This document shows, one piece after another, positions 36,679 through 47,900 of a stretch of DNA of 64,000 nt. This DNA is from Deinococcus sp. YIM 134068 (GTDB lineage Bacteria > Deinococcota > Deinococci > Deinococcales > Deinococcaceae), in the NCBI RefSeq assembly GCF_036543075.1, contig NZ_JAZHPF010000019.1, forward strand, positions 1 through 64,000, in the 5' to 3' direction. Below the pieces are notes generated by a model, which ran no database searches, was not told the DNA's origin, and saw only the letters and a program-made list of their open reading frames with translations. How positions within the stretch are numbered: the first letter of the stretch is position 1; each line of letters opens with the position of its first letter. The translations under genes were made by a program, and so were the position numbers.

Positions 36679-36703
36679 GTTGTAATTCTTGAACTCGGTC
36701 CAA
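36679..36703 (-). promoter_or_regulatory. Candidate operator upstream of fadN
   Basis: Plus-strand GTTGTA, four bases, then TTGAACTCGGTCCAA (imperfect dyad, 36689-36703). A very similar block, GTTGTA-TC-GTGAACCGAGTCCAA, lies upstream of the winged-helix gene (40643-40666). Shared regulation is inference. Confidence 0.35.
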
Positions 36704-36739
36704 AGTTTAGGGCGCGCGGGGGGCGTTTGTCCACCGGAG

Positions 36740-36828
36740 GGTCTGACCGTTCGACCGTCCAACGGTCTAACCGCTTGAAGGGTCGGACGGTTTCGCCTTT
36801 GGACGGTTCGACCGTTCGACCTTTAGAC
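36740..36828. repeat. Palindromic octad repeat (family R1) between fadN and the peptidase
   Basis: Built from GTCTGACCGTTCGACCGTCC, AACGGTCTAACC, GGACGGTTCGACCGTTCGAC and CTTTAGAC words. The TAA stop of the peptidase (36823-36825) lies inside the right end of the element. Confidence 0.85.
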
Positions 36829-37914
36829 GCCCCTTGCGGCCAGCCACGCCCGCGCCGCCGTCTCCAACGCACCGAGGGAGGCGAATCCGACGGCCTTCGC
36901 GGCGGCATCCCCCTGCCCGGTCTCCGCGAAGGTCTTAGCCAACAGCCACGGCTCTTCCCTCCCGCGTGTCTCGGCCAGGAACTCCACCACGCCGAGGCCC
37001 TGGCGGTAGGCGTGGTCCCAGCGGTTTTCGGGGACGGCGGGGAAGTCGGCGAGGTCGGCCAGCGGCACCCAGCCCGACCGGGCGTAGCCGTTGACCCGGC
37101 TCTGCCACGCCTGCCACCCGCGCTCGGAGACGAAGGTGCGGGCGGCGAAGTTCGCCAGCCCCTCGTGCAGCCACCAGGGGATGCGCTTGTCCCGGCCTGC
37201 GCCTGCCGCCAGCCCGACCGCGAGATGGGTGAACTCGTGGGTCAGCACCCGCAGGGTCGCCCCCTCCACCTCTGCCGGGGTTCCACCCGCCAGCACGAGC
37301 TTGATCGCCTCCCCCGGCTCGTTCCAGCCCGCGACGGGGGGCAGCGAGAGGTAGACGCTGGCGCTGAGGCTGGAGGAGTCCGGGTAGACCTTGACCACGG
37401 CGTCACCCGGCACGGGGAGGCCCAGCACGTTCCTCACCTCCCCGGCGGCGCGGGTCAGCAGCGGGGCGATGATGGCGGTGCGCTCCGCCAGACCCGGCGC
37501 GTTCAGGGCAAGCAGGGTGCCCGTCTCCGTCCGCACGGGCTGGAAGGCCTCGCCCGCGTAGCGCCACACCTCTCCCACCCGCATGAGCCGGACGGGCAGC
37601 GTGACGCGGCTGACCTGTCCGGGCACCCGCGTCCAGACGAGGGTGAGGGTCGCGTCGGCCTGCGTCCCCTGCTCCCGAATATCGCCCAGGGTATAGGTCA
37701 CGTCGGCGGGCACCCTGCGCGTCAGGTCCGCCGCGAAATTCGCGCCCTCCACGGTGAACGTGCCGCCGGGGGCGAGCAGATTGCGGTAAGCGACGGCGTC
37801 CCCGGCACGTGCGGCGGTCTGGAGCGCCTGCGCCAGCTCCTGCGGCGTGCGTTGCGCGTGGGCGGCGGGGGCGAGCAGCGTCGTCAGCACGAGCAGAGCG
37901 GCGCGAAGGGTCAT
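36823..37914 (-). CDS. Secreted MA-clan zinc peptidase (HEFTH)
   Basis: 363 residues. A signal peptide ([20 protein letters not shown]) precedes a helical/NTF2-like N-terminal half (about 22-130). The C-terminal half has the zinc motif [10 protein letters not shown] (His226, Glu227, His230) and [10 protein letters not shown], whose Glu251 is the likely third ligand; this is the gluzincin pattern of MA-like peptidases. Probably envelope or extracellular proteolysis. TAAGCT lies 5 bases before the ATG. The stop codon is supplied by the R1 repeat. Confidence 0.85.
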   Translation of the reverse strand: MTLRAALLVLTTLLAPAAHAQRTPQELAQALQTAARAGDAVAYRNLLAPGGTFTVEGANFAADLTRRVPADVTYTLGDIREQGTQADATLTLVWTRVPGQVSRVTLPVRLMRVGEVWRYAGEAFQPVRTETGTLLALNAPGLAERTAIIAPLLTRAAGEVRNVLGLPVPGDAVVKVYPDSSSLSASVYLSLPPVAGWNEPGEAIKLVLAGGTPAEVEGATLRVLTHEFTHLAVGLAAGAGRDKRIPWWLHEGLANFAARTFVSERGWQAWQSRVNGYARSGWVPLADLADFPAVPENRWDHAYRQGLGVVEFLAETRGREEPWLLAKTFAETGQGDAAAKAVGFASLGALETAARAWLAARGV

Positions 37915-37919
37915 GCCCC

Positions 37920-37925
37920 AGCTTA
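37920..37925 (-). promoter_or_regulatory. Leaderless -10 box (peptidase)
   Basis: TAAGCT on the minus strand, 5 bases before the ATG at 37914. Confidence 0.6.
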
Positions 37926-38021
37926 GAGAGCGGAGGGGTTGGGGGATGCCCGCGAGAGTTGCATTTCGGGAGCAAGGGAGGCGAGTGGGAACGGGCCGAA
38001 CTCTCCAAACGTTTCGTCCAT

Positions 38022-38309
38022 CTAATTCCCCGGCAGGAACCCCTTTACCACATAGACGACGACCAACCCACCCAACGCCGCGAGGGCCGCGAGGCTGAGG
38101 CGGCGGTCCCCCCGCCACGCGCCCACCGCCACCCACACGGCGGCAAGGACGGGCACGAGCGCGACGCAGGCGACGCCGACGTAGGCGTAGCGCGGCAGCA
38201 CCACACCCAGCGCGAGCAGGACGACGCCCACCCAGAAGCCCGCCGGGTACAGCCAGTGTGGCAGGCCCGCGAGTTCGGTATCGGGCGGAGAGGACGGCGG
38301 GTGGGTCAC
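38022..38309 (-). CDS. Small three-helix membrane protein
   Basis: 95 residues from GTG. Hydrophobic helices lie at about 20-42 (YPAGFWVGVVLLALGVVL), 44-65 and 73-90 (LAALAALGGLVVVYVVKGF). No enzymatic motif is visible and I do not recognise a family. GTGAGG lies about 8 bases upstream as a weak ribosome-binding site. It is on the same strand as the peptidase, 107 bases upstream of it. Confidence 0.65.
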   Translation of the reverse strand: MTHPPSSPPDTELAGLPHWLYPAGFWVGVVLLALGVVLPRYAYVGVACVALVPVLAAVWVAVGAWRGDRRLSLAALAALGGLVVVYVVKGFLPGN

Positions 38310-38570
38310 ACGGGGGCCTCACTCCAGACACGATGAGAGGAGCGGCACCCGTCCGTTCCCCTCCCCATCCCAATCACCCTCAAGACGCGCATCCTTCGTC
38401 CTCTATTCCCCGTCATCGATTCCTCCCCAGCGCGTCATCCAGAGTAGTCGATGAGTGGACAGAAGCCGCAGGAGCACCGGGGGAGAGCCTTCAGCCTCGC
38501 TTCACACGGGGGGCGGTCCTACCGTCCGGCACGGCGGGGTCGGGTCTTCTGAGCGGCGGAGGTTTCCCCC

Positions 38571-38894
38571 ATGACCATGACCAATCAACTGGATGAAACG
38601 CTCGCCCTCCTCACGGGCGGCGCGGAAAACATCGACCCGAACCTCGCCGTCACGCACCTGCGCTCGTGGCAGGCCGCCGTCGCGGGCGAACCCGCCGGGG
38701 GCCTGCTCGCCGCGCAACTGGGCAAGGTCGCCGAACTCCTGCAATCCGGGCAGTACACCGAGGCGCTGGCCTCCCTCCCCCCGATGGGTGCCGAGGTGGA
38801 GGGACTGGCCCGCACCGCCCCGGAGGAGGTGCAGGACACGCTGATGCGTCTGGCCGAGGTGCTGCATCTGTCGGACGGAGGGCTGGACGGCTAG
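38571..38894 (+). CDS. Hypothetical helical protein
   Basis: 107 residues (MTMTNQLDETLALLTGGAEN). It is acidic, Leu/Ala-rich and entirely helical in appearance, without cysteines or membrane spans. Repeating LxxLxxxLxxG patterns suggest a small helical bundle. GGAGG about 9 bases before the ATG supports the start; the second ATG, two codons on, is also possible. No family recognised. A family R4 repeat starts 9 bases after the stop. Confidence 0.7.
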   Translation: MTMTNQLDETLALLTGGAENIDPNLAVTHLRSWQAAVAGEPAGGLLAAQLGKVAELLQSGQYTEALASLPPMGAEVEGLARTAPEEVQDTLMRLAEVLHLSDGGLDG

Positions 38895-38902
38895 AGGGAA
38901 AG

Positions 38903-38982
38903 TAATGAGGGTTGAGTGATGAGTGATGAGGGGCAGCGATTCCTGTTTTCCCCATCACGCGTTCCTCATCACCCATCACCCC
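38903..38982. repeat. GATGAGT heptad palindrome (family R4)
   Basis: The left arm has ATGAGGGTTGAGTGATGAGT and GATGAGG; the right arm has CCTCATCACCCATCACC, inverse orientation, around a ~30-base centre. The sister copy is at 58060-58137. Confidence 0.85.
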
Positions 38983-38999
38983 CGCCACCCTCGCCGGGG

Positions 39000-39005
39000 T
39001 ACGCT
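39000..39005 (+). promoter_or_regulatory. Leaderless -10 box (HAD hydrolase)
   Basis: TACGCT, 5 bases before the ATG at 39011. Confidence 0.6.
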
Positions 39006-39010
39006 CAGGC

Positions 39011-39616
<606 letters not shown>

Positions 39617-39636
39617 AGGTCAGGTTGGCGGCGTGG

Positions 39637-39966
<330 letters not shown>

Positions 39967-39973
39967 GAGGCCT

Positions 39974-39979
39974 AGAGTA
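39974..39979 (-). promoter_or_regulatory. Leaderless -10 box (c-di-AMP receptor)
   Basis: TACTCT on the minus strand, 7 bases before the ATG at 39966. Confidence 0.65.
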
Positions 39980-39999
39980 ACAGAGGGGCGGGGGCAGGC

Positions 40000-40031
40000 G
40001 CAGCCAGCGTCCAGCCGCCAGCGGCCAGCGG
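40000..40031. repeat. Degenerate CAGCCGC heptads (family R2)
   Basis: CAGCCAGCGTCCAGCCGCCA then GCGGCCAGCG: four imperfect copies of a CCAGYSG word. Confidence 0.5.
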
Positions 40032-40035
40032 GACA

Positions 40036-40063
40036 AAAAGAAAAGACCTCCCGCGTGGGGAGG
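40036..40063 (-). terminator. Terminator of the winged-helix gene
   Basis: CCTCCC (40047-40052) pairs with GGGAGG (40058-40063) around GCGTG; the minus strand continues TCTTTTCTTTTT. Confidence 0.85.
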
Positions 40064-40086
40064 CCGGGACGTGCTTGGGTGAAGGC

Positions 40087-40584
40087 TCAGGCGACCTGCT
40101 TCTTCTTGCCCACCGCGTTCTGCTCCTGGCCGAGGGCCTGGGTCTCGCGCAGGCGGAAGATCACGAGGCTGCCCACGAAGGTGCAGGTGATCATGCCGTG
40201 CGCGTTCAGGAGCGACAGAGCTTTCATCACGTCCTCGCGGGTCATGCGAAGCTGCTCGCTCATGTACAGGGCGCTGTCGGCGCGGCCCTCCAGGTAGTCG
40301 CGCACGCGCTTGGCGTCGTTCGTCAGCGGCGTGGCGGGCACGTCGGCAAGGCCGGGATCGGCGAGGCCGTACACCGCGCGGGTGCCCGTGCCGGGCAGGC
40401 GGCGCACGCGGCCCTGATCGAGCAGGCTGGCGAGGGCCGCGCGCAGGTGAGACAGCGCGAGGCTGGTCGTCTTGGCGAGTTCGGTCTCGACCCACTCGGG
40501 CTTGCTCTCCAGCGCCTTGAGAACGAGCTTCTCGTTGGCGCGGCGGGTCTCCTGAAGGTCTTCGAGGGTGGGGGGGTTGAACAT
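40087..40584 (-). CDS. Winged-helix DNA-binding protein
   Basis: 165 residues starting MFNPPTLEDLQETRRANEKL; GGAGGAGAG precedes the ATG. Two winged-helix-like units can be seen: about 18-75 (WVETELAKTTSLALSHLRAA, then a wing with GRVRRLPGTGTRAVYGL) and about 90-145 (SEQLRMTREDVMKALSLLNA, HGMITCTFVGSLVIFRL). A Lys-rich tail ends GKKKQVA. It is probably a transcription regulator. Its own upstream region shares a dyad with the fadN leader. Divergent from the ABC transporter genes. Confidence 0.75.
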   Translation of the reverse strand: MFNPPTLEDLQETRRANEKLVLKALESKPEWVETELAKTTSLALSHLRAALASLLDQGRVRRLPGTGTRAVYGLADPGLADVPATPLTNDAKRVRDYLEGRADSALYMSEQLRMTREDVMKALSLLNAHGMITCTFVGSLVIFRLRETQALGQEQNAVGKKKQVA

Positions 40585-40642
40585 GCGCTCTCCTCCGCGA
40601 AAACCAGAGCAAAACCACGTTGTAGCTTCACTCTGGCGTCGT

Positions 40643-40666
40643 GTTGTATCGTGAACCGAGTCCAAA
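40643..40666 (-). promoter_or_regulatory. Candidate operator upstream of the winged-helix gene
   Basis: Plus-strand GTTGTATCGTGAACCGAGTC then CAAA. It resembles the block at 36679-36703 upstream of fadN (GTTGTA ... TGAAC-N3-GTCCAAA). If real, the winged-helix protein could be autoregulated and also control the fad operon. Confidence 0.35.
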
Positions 40667-40749
40667 TGCGCCCAGAAGCGCAACTTTCCTATTGTGACAG
40701 GAATCCACGCCCTTTGCATGAGACTTGTGCGAGTCAGGGCTAAAAGAGA

Positions 40750-40887
40750 GGCTCGGGTTGGAAGGCCCGGCGTCGAGCGGTGGCGCATCGTAAGCGGTCG
40801 GAGCAAGGCCAACCGTGAGCCTGCGCCCCCTGTGAAGCCCAGCTTACCGGAGATCAAGGAAACGTGATTCTCCGGCGTCGGGGGGCC
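40750..40887 (+). ncRNA. Structured intergenic block, candidate regulatory RNA
   Basis: Within the 453-base gap 40585-41037. GGCTC-G-GGTTGG (40750-40761) pairs with CCAACC-GT-GAGCC (40809-40821), 11 bp. Next, GCCCCC (~40825-40830) can pair with a G-run at ~40880-40886, enclosing a small AAGC/GCTT hairpin and CCGGAGATCA / TGATTCTCCGG. It lies about 150 bases before the ABC ATPase start. No known riboswitch consensus is recognised. The rest of the gap shows only the candidate operator and no gene. Confidence 0.4.
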
Positions 40888-41037
40888 GGGCAGGAAGGGG
40901 GTGGGGTCGGCGGTGCTGCTAGGGTGAGCGTCGTCGTGGCCCGCGTCATGCCGGGACCGCTGGCGGGACGCCCCGTGAGAAACAGTGTCCGGGGCGGCCC
41001 ATCGAGCGCATCTTTCTGGACGGGGAGGCACCGGAGC

Positions 41038-41770
<733 letters not shown>

Positions 41771-41781
<11 letters not shown>

Positions 41782-43018
41782 CCTCGTGTGGCAGGTGGCG
41801 GCGCGCGACCTGCTCTCCACCCTGCGCGACCGCCGCACGCTGGCGGGCACCGTCCTGATCCCGCTGCTGCTCATTCCCCTCTTCACACTGGGGCTGCCGC
41901 TGCTCGTCGGGCGGCTCGTCGGCGGGCAGGCGCAGGAGCGGCAGCGGGTGGGGGTGGTCGGCACGCTGCCCGCCGCGCTGAGATCGGCCCTCACACGAGA
42001 CGAGCGGACACCGGACGGCACGGTGACGCGCTCCGGGGTGGAACTCGTTCCCGTCGGGGACGCGGAAGCCGCCGTCCAGTCGGGAGAGGTGGACGCCGCC
42101 CTCCGCGCCCCCTCTTCCCTGCCGAGCCGCGCGGGCGAGGGAAGCGGCACCCTGGAGGTCTACGCCAAGCTCGGCAACCTGCGCGCGCAGACGGGGGCCT
42201 TCGCCAAAGTGCAGGACGTGGTGGAGGCGTACAACCGCGACCTCACCGTGAGTCGTCTGCGGGCGCTGGGCCTCGGTGCGGAGACGTTGACGCCCGTGAC
42301 CCTGCGGCCCATCGACGCCAGCCCGGAGGGGGAACGGCGCGGCGGGCAGCTCGCCTTCCTCATTCCGCTGCTGATGCTCAACTTCATCCTGACGGGGGCG
42401 ATGGCGACCGCGCTGGACGCCACGGCGGGCGAGAAGGAGCGCGGCACGCTGGAGAGCCTGCTCGTCTCGCCCGTCCGGCGCTCGGAGGTGGTGGCCGGGA
42501 AGCTGCTTGCCACGACCGTGACCGCCCTCGTGACGGCCTGTTTCAGCGTGCTGGGCTTTCTGGCGAGCGGGCTGGTCGCGCGGGCCGCCCTTGCCGGGGC
42601 AGGTGCGCCGGACGAACTCGCGCGCAGCTTCGGCGGGCAACTCGCCCTCACCGCCGGAAGTGCGCTGGCCCTCCTCGCCGTCGTGGTCAGCGCCGCGCTG
42701 TTCATCAGCGCCGTCCTCATCGCCATCAGCATCTACGCGCGCAGCTACAAGGAGGCGCAGACCTACGTCACGCCCCTCTCGCTCGCCATCGTCTTTCCCG
42801 CCGTGCTGCTCCAGTTCAGCGACTTCCTGACGCTGGGAAGTGCTCCCTACGCCCTGCCCCTCTTTGGCTCCATGCTCGCCATCCTGGACACCGTGCGCGG
42901 CAGCCTGACCGCCGGGCACGCGCTGGCGGCCATCGGCGCGAACCTGCTTGGGGCGCTCGTGCTGGGGCTGCTGGCATGGCGTTCGTTTGGGCGGGAGGAG
43001 GTGATTTTCAGGAATTGA
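41771..43018 (+). CDS. ABC-2 type permease (NatB-like)
   Basis: 415 residues. One N-terminal helix (about 23-43, [20 protein letters not shown]) is followed by a ~150-residue extracytoplasmic domain and a C-terminal bundle of five or six helices (from about 193: [20 protein letters not shown]). The motif [20 protein letters not shown] is the hallmark of the NatB/ABC-2 exporter family. With the upstream ATPase it makes a two-gene exporter, possibly for Na+ or a drug; substrate unknown. Confidence 0.9.
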
Positions 43019-43131
43019 GGTGGGGCTGTTTTCTCTCTCTTCCGTCGGGGTGAGGGGGCGTGTGACCCGCTTGTGCCTTGAACGGAGGCATCGCCCCTCG
43101 CGCTGTCCTCGGAGGCCATGCCAGTTCACCC

Positions 43132-43305
43132 CCTCCCAGCCTTCCCCTTCAAGGGGGAGGAGTAGAAAGCCCAGGCTCTGGCTGCTTTTCTCCGTCTCCT
43201 CCTGTGGGAGAGAGGTGACAGGCAACGCTCGTCCTCCTGCCAGACGCCCAATACGCCCCTATCATCTGGTCCTTCGTTCACATCAAGCGTTCAGGGGGGA
43301 GGGGC
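43132..43305. repeat. Paired-hairpin repeat (family R5) after the ABC permease
   Basis: In the 373-base gap 43019-43391. It contains CCCTTCAAGGGG (near 43145), CTCCTCCTGTGGGAG, GACAGGC-AAC-GCTCGTC (43217-43233), and CATCAAGCGTTCAGGGGGGA (43281-43300). Corresponding parts recur at 53610-53798. Bases 43019-43131 and 43306-43339 show no further feature. Confidence 0.65.
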
Positions 43306-43339
43306 GAAATCAGTTCTCTCTCCCCTTCAAACGACAACT

Positions 43340-43377
43340 CCGGCGGGTCCCCTCCCATCTGGAAGAGGACCCGCCGG
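43340..43377 (-). terminator. Hairpin terminator of the PRC-barrel gene
   Basis: A perfect 11-bp stem, CCGGCGGGTCC (43340-43350) with GGACCCGCCGG (43367-43377), 14 bases after the stop. The T-tract is weak (AGTTGTCGTTTG). Confidence 0.6.
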
Positions 43378-43391
43378 AATGTGCCTGACCC

Positions 43392-45062
43392 TTAGCGGCC
43401 TGAGTTCTGCGGATCGGTGGGGTTCGTGGCGACGGGCGAGTCGGCCTGCCCCTCCAGCGCCGCCGCGCCGGTCTCGTGGGGACGCGAGGCGAGAGGGTCG
43501 ATGTTGACGGACTCCTTGCTCACGCTGTCCACGAGGATATCGAGCACGCCCCCCTCGCGGGCGAGCTGCACGGCCTTGTTGGTGATGATCTCGCCGATGT
43601 TGAGGATGATCGTGTCGTCGGGGGCGAGGATCACGCGCGTGACCGGGCGGCCCAGGGCGTCGCGGACCTTCTGCTCCTGCTGCTGCTCCTGGCGCTCCTC
43701 CAGCGCGTGCCCGGCCTCCTCCCGCTTCTCGCCGAACCACGACTTCGCGCGGTCGAGCAGGTTGCTCGCGCCCTCGCTGACGCTGGCGACGCCGCCCGCC
43801 AGGGCCGCGCCCGTGGCCGGACCGCTCGACTTCGCCCCCAGGGTGGCGGCGATCAGTTCCTGCTCGGCGTTCAGGTGCCGCGCCCGCTCCACGATGGCCG
43901 GGGTGACGATCTGCCCCTGCGCGGCGACGAGGCTGCCACCCGGCGCACGCACGTCGCTGCGGACCCGGCGGCCCACCGTCGCCTCCACGCCCTCGGGCTG
44001 GGAAGCGTCCGAACCCGAGCTGACGCGCTCACGCAGGCCCTGCACGCCCTCCTGCACGGCCCCGCCCGTCGCGGCGGCGGTCAGGGCGGCGAGTGCTCCC
44101 GCCTGCTCGGCCCGCTGGGCCTGGAACTCGGTGATGAGCGCCCCCTTGTGCACGATCACCTCCTGCACCCCGTCGGCCATCTGCACGGTCACGTCGTTCG
44201 CGGCGGTCTTGCCCACCACGAACTCCTTCTGGCGCTCGGCGGTGGCACCCTGCAAGTTCTCGACGGTGCCCTGCACCCGCTCCTTGGCGCTGCCGTAGGC
44301 CTCGGACAGCACGCCCCCCGTCGCGGCGGTGGCGAGCGAGGTGAGCTTGCCCGCCTCCTCCGCCCGCGTGGCCTGCTCCTCGGTGATGGTGTCGCCCTTG
44401 TGGATCAGGACGGTGCCGTCGTCGAGGGTCAGGTCGCCGCCCGCCGTCTTGCCCACCACATACTCGCGCTGGCGCTCCTTGGTGGCCTCGGCGATGTTGC
44501 CGTAGCCCTGCTTGACGCTCTCGGCGGCGCTCTGGTAGGCCCCCTTCAGGCCGCCCGCCTCCTGCTCCTGCATCGCCGCCGCCACGCTGATGGGCACGAT
44601 GGCCGCGTCCTGGCCGATCTGCACGTTCTCGGGGGCCGGAACGAAGGTGCGCCCGCTGGAGAGGTCGCTGAAGATACCGCCCGTCGCCTCGTAGCCCTCG
44701 ACCTGCCCGGTGCGCTCGTCGAAGAACACGTCGGCGATCTTGCCGAGGTTCTGCCCGTCGGTCGTGAGCAGGGTCATGCCCACGAGGCTGGTCTTGGAAT
44801 CCAGCACGTCGGCCAGCCGCCCGTCCTCGCGGGTGGAGGTGATCTCCTCGGGGCTGCCGATCATGATGGCGTCCTCGCCGATGGAGCGGATGGCCTCGAA
44901 GGGCACCACCTTCGCCGCGCGGAACCAGCCGCCCTCGTCCACGAGCAGCCCCAGCACCTCGTTCGCCTGGTGATCGAACACGAGGTCACGCACCGTCTCG
45001 ATCTTCTCTCCGCTCTCGATGGCGATGATCGGGCGGCCCAGCAGTTCTTTGCCTTTCAGCAT
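43392..45062 (-). CDS. Modular PRC-barrel protein with LEA-like helical linkers
   Basis: 556 residues from ATG at 45062 (GGAG upstream). Two PRC-barrel domains lie at about 1-70 ([20 protein letters not shown]) and 88-160. Four copies of a ~50-residue module follow at about 201-250, 281-334, 363-410 and 466-515 (pattern [34 protein letters not shown]). They are joined by charged Ala/Lys/Glu/Gln helices ([40 protein letters not shown]) that resemble LEA group 3 segments. There is no signal peptide. A protective or structural stress role is inferred. Confidence 0.8.
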   Translation of the reverse strand: MLKGKELLGRPIIAIESGEKIETVRDLVFDHQANEVLGLLVDEGGWFRAAKVVPFEAIRSIGEDAIMIGSPEEITSTREDGRLADVLDSKTSLVGMTLLTTDGQNLGKIADVFFDERTGQVEGYEATGGIFSDLSSGRTFVPAPENVQIGQDAAIVPISVAAAMQEQEAGGLKGAYQSAAESVKQGYGNIAEATKERQREYVVGKTAGGDLTLDDGTVLIHKGDTITEEQATRAEEAGKLTSLATAATGGVLSEAYGSAKERVQGTVENLQGATAERQKEFVVGKTAANDVTVQMADGVQEVIVHKGALITEFQAQRAEQAGALAALTAAATGGAVQEGVQGLRERVSSGSDASQPEGVEATVGRRVRSDVRAPGGSLVAAQGQIVTPAIVERARHLNAEQELIAATLGAKSSGPATGAALAGGVASVSEGASNLLDRAKSWFGEKREEAGHALEERQEQQQEQKVRDALGRPVTRVILAPDDTIILNIGEIITNKAVQLAREGGVLDILVDSVSKESVNIDPLASRPHETGAAALEGQADSPVATNPTDPQNSGR

Positions 45063-45114
45063 GTGTTGTCTCCGTTCAGGGTGAAAGCCGGACAAGCTCC
45101 CGGCGCGCCAGGAC

Positions 45115-45249
45115 TCAGAAGCCGAGATTCAGGATGCCCTGCGGCTTGAGGTACAGGAAGTAGGCGAGCAGGAAAAGAACGATCAGGATAATGATGATGA
45201 GTAGGGCGGTCCTGCCGCCACCGCCGCCGGTTCCTTGCAGTCGGGCCAT
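45115..45249 (-). CDS. Small single-span membrane protein (44 aa)
   Basis: The translation begins [20 protein letters not shown] and ends [14 protein letters not shown] Gly-rich N-terminus is followed by one strongly hydrophobic helix (about 14-34, [20 protein letters not shown]) and a short tail. GGAGG lies 8 bases before the ATG at 45249. It sits 52 bases upstream of the PRC-barrel gene on the same strand, so they are probably co-transcribed. Small proteins of this shape often partner larger envelope proteins; here the partner would be the PRC-barrel protein (inference). Confidence 0.75.
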   Translation of the reverse strand: MARLQGTGGGGGRTALLIIIILIVLFLLAYFLYLKPQGILNLGF

Positions 45250-45370
45250 GTGTCAATCCTCCAAATAGAAGTCTAGAAACACCGCCGCGAGAGTGTGACG
45301 GGACACGCTCACTGCGGGTTGACGCAACCTTACGCCAGTCTTAAGGCGGCGATGAGTGCGGGCGTCATCC

Positions 45371-45376
45371 TACACT
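45371..45376 (+). promoter_or_regulatory. Leaderless -10 box (P-loop gene)
   Basis: TACACT, 6 bases before the ATG at 45383. Confidence 0.6.
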
Positions 45377-45382
45377 CCTCGC

Positions 45383-46155
45383 ATGAGCGTGCCGTCCCAG
45401 CCGTTGCCCCATCTCTCCGCCGATTCCCCGCGAGGTCCCCATGAGCGGCGGCTGGCCGAGCTGCCCCTTACCGTCCTCGTGGGGGTGACGGGGGTGGGCA
45501 AGAGTACCGCGCTCGCGGCCCTGACCGCCGCCGACCCCGCCGCACGGGTGCTGCCCGACCGCCGCGAGATCACCGACCACGCCATGATCCTTCCCCTCGC
45601 GGGCGGCCCGGTTGCGGACCGTGCCGAACGCTTCCGCCTCACCGCCCTGTACCGGGAGCGGCACCCCGGCGGCATGGCGCACGCGCTCGGTGGATTGACG
45701 GCAGACACATCGTACTGGGGCGAGCGGCCAATCTTTGACGGCCTGCGCGGGCTGGAGGAGGTGCGGCACGCGGCGGAGAGGTTCCCCCTCTGGCGCTTCG
45801 TGGCGCTGAACGCTCCAGACGCGGTGAGGGTGAGGAGGTTGCTGGGGCGCGGGGACGCCTTTGACCGGGTAGCGGTGCAGGAGGGAGGCGACCTCCGCGA
45901 GCAGTTGGCCGCCCTGTCCGGCGTGGAGGCCGTGTTCACCCCAGCCGAGCTGGACGACCTCGCCGCACTGACGGGGGAGGGACACACTCCGGCGGACCTC
46001 CTCGCCAAGACGCGCATCGTGGTGACGGAGCGGGCGCACTACGACCCGGACGCGGCCTCGGCCTTCCTGCTGACCCTGCCGCCCACGCGTGCCCTGATTC
46101 TCGACACGGTGAAACTCTCGCCGGAGCAGGTGGCGGACGCCATTCGGGAGTGGGC

Positions 46156-46159
<4 letters not shown>
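45383..46159 (+). CDS. P-loop NTPase of unknown function
   Basis: 258 residues starting [20 protein letters not shown]. The Walker A motif is [18 protein letters not shown] at about residue 30-48. [12 protein letters not shown] segment follows, and an acidic Walker-B-like position may be in PIFDGLRGL. It looks like a kinase-type P-loop protein, but I cannot assign a substrate. The ATG is set by the TACACT box. The stop overlaps the next start (ATGA), so it is co-expressed with the enolase-superfamily enzyme. Confidence 0.75.
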
Positions 46160-47253
<1,094 letters not shown>

Positions 47254-47270
47254 AACCCTCGGCGCGGGAA

Positions 47271-47323
47271 GGATTCCGACCTTGTGTAGGCAAAGGCGCA
47301 CACCTCTGCACAAGTTGGAATCC
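47271..47323 (+). repeat. Inverted repeat after the epimerase gene
   Basis: GGATTCCGACCTTGTG (47271-47286) and CACAAGTTGGAATCC (47309-47323) are inverse copies with one or two differences, around a 22-base loop. No T-run follows, so terminator function is uncertain. Confidence 0.5.
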
Positions 47324-47421
47324 CGACAAACGCCCGCCCAGCGGTCATATTTTTGTGACTCCAACCCGTGACTCGACTGGGAACACCTCGCCTTTTTCCC
47401 TGTCCTCGGTGAAAATGCGCT

Positions 47422-47700
47422 ATGTCTCAAGAGATGTTCAATGCCTTGATTCTGCCCCTGCTCTTCAGCATGGCGGGCGGCACCTATGCCTACTTGCGGT
47501 TCCCGGAGCGCCGCCCCAGCGTGCTGCTGACGCTGATTCTGTTTCAGCTCGTGGGGTCCGCCGGGCACACAATGGAGCCGGGCGAGGCGTTGTTCGGACT
47601 GCTCGGCCTGCACGGCCTCGTCGTGTTCGGACTGCTGGTCCACGGGCTGCTGACGCCGCAGGGCGAACCCGCGACGGAGCGGGTGAGGCAGGACAAGTAA
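47422..47700 (+). CDS. Small membrane protein
   Basis: 92 residues with three hydrophobic segments: about 7-25 (NALILPLLFSMAGGTYAYL), 34-48 (VLLTLILFQLVGSAG) and 57-79 (LFGLLGLHGLVVFGLLVHGL). The C-terminal tail is charged (PATERVRQDK). No family recognised. There is no clear Shine-Dalgarno; GGTGAAAA lies upstream. Monocistronic, followed by an R3 palindrome. Confidence 0.65.
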   Translation: MSQEMFNALILPLLFSMAGGTYAYLRFPERRPSVLLTLILFQLVGSAGHTMEPGEALFGLLGLHGLVVFGLLVHGLLTPQGEPATERVRQDK

Positions 47701-47743
47701 CGAATCGGCAATAGACCTCCGGCGAACATGGGCGTTCCGGGGT

Positions 47744-47830
47744 GCAGAGGGTCGAAAGCAGAAGGTCAAGGGCAGAAGGCAGGAGACATACGCCCTCGGC
47801 CTTCTGCTCTTTGCTTTCTGCGCCTTCTAC
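47744..47830. repeat. CAGAAGG heptad palindrome (family R3)
   Basis: The left arm has GTCGAAAGCAGAAGGTCAAG and GGCAGAAGGCAGG; the right arm has CGGCCTTCTGC, TTTGCTTTCTGCGCCTTCTAC, inverse orientation. Sister copies at 55067-55133 and 56188-56252. Confidence 0.85.
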
Positions 47831-47838
47831 AGAGGGTC

Positions 47839-47881
47839 CAAAAAGAAGCGGTGGGCTGGGAGCGACCCGTCCACCGCTTCT
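47839..47881 (-). terminator. Terminator of the subtilisin-like gene
   Basis: AGAAGCGGTGG (47844-47854) pairs perfectly with CCACCGCTTCT (47871-47881); the minus strand continues TTTTTGG. Confidence 0.88.
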
Positions 47882-47900
47882 GCCCTGAGTCGGGCGTCGG

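Noticed and set aside
40760..40860. Fragment of RNase P RNA
   Set aside because: Two short words resemble RNase P, but the universal GAGGAAAGTCC core is missing, spacing is far too short and the folding differs. Kept only as a candidate structured RNA.
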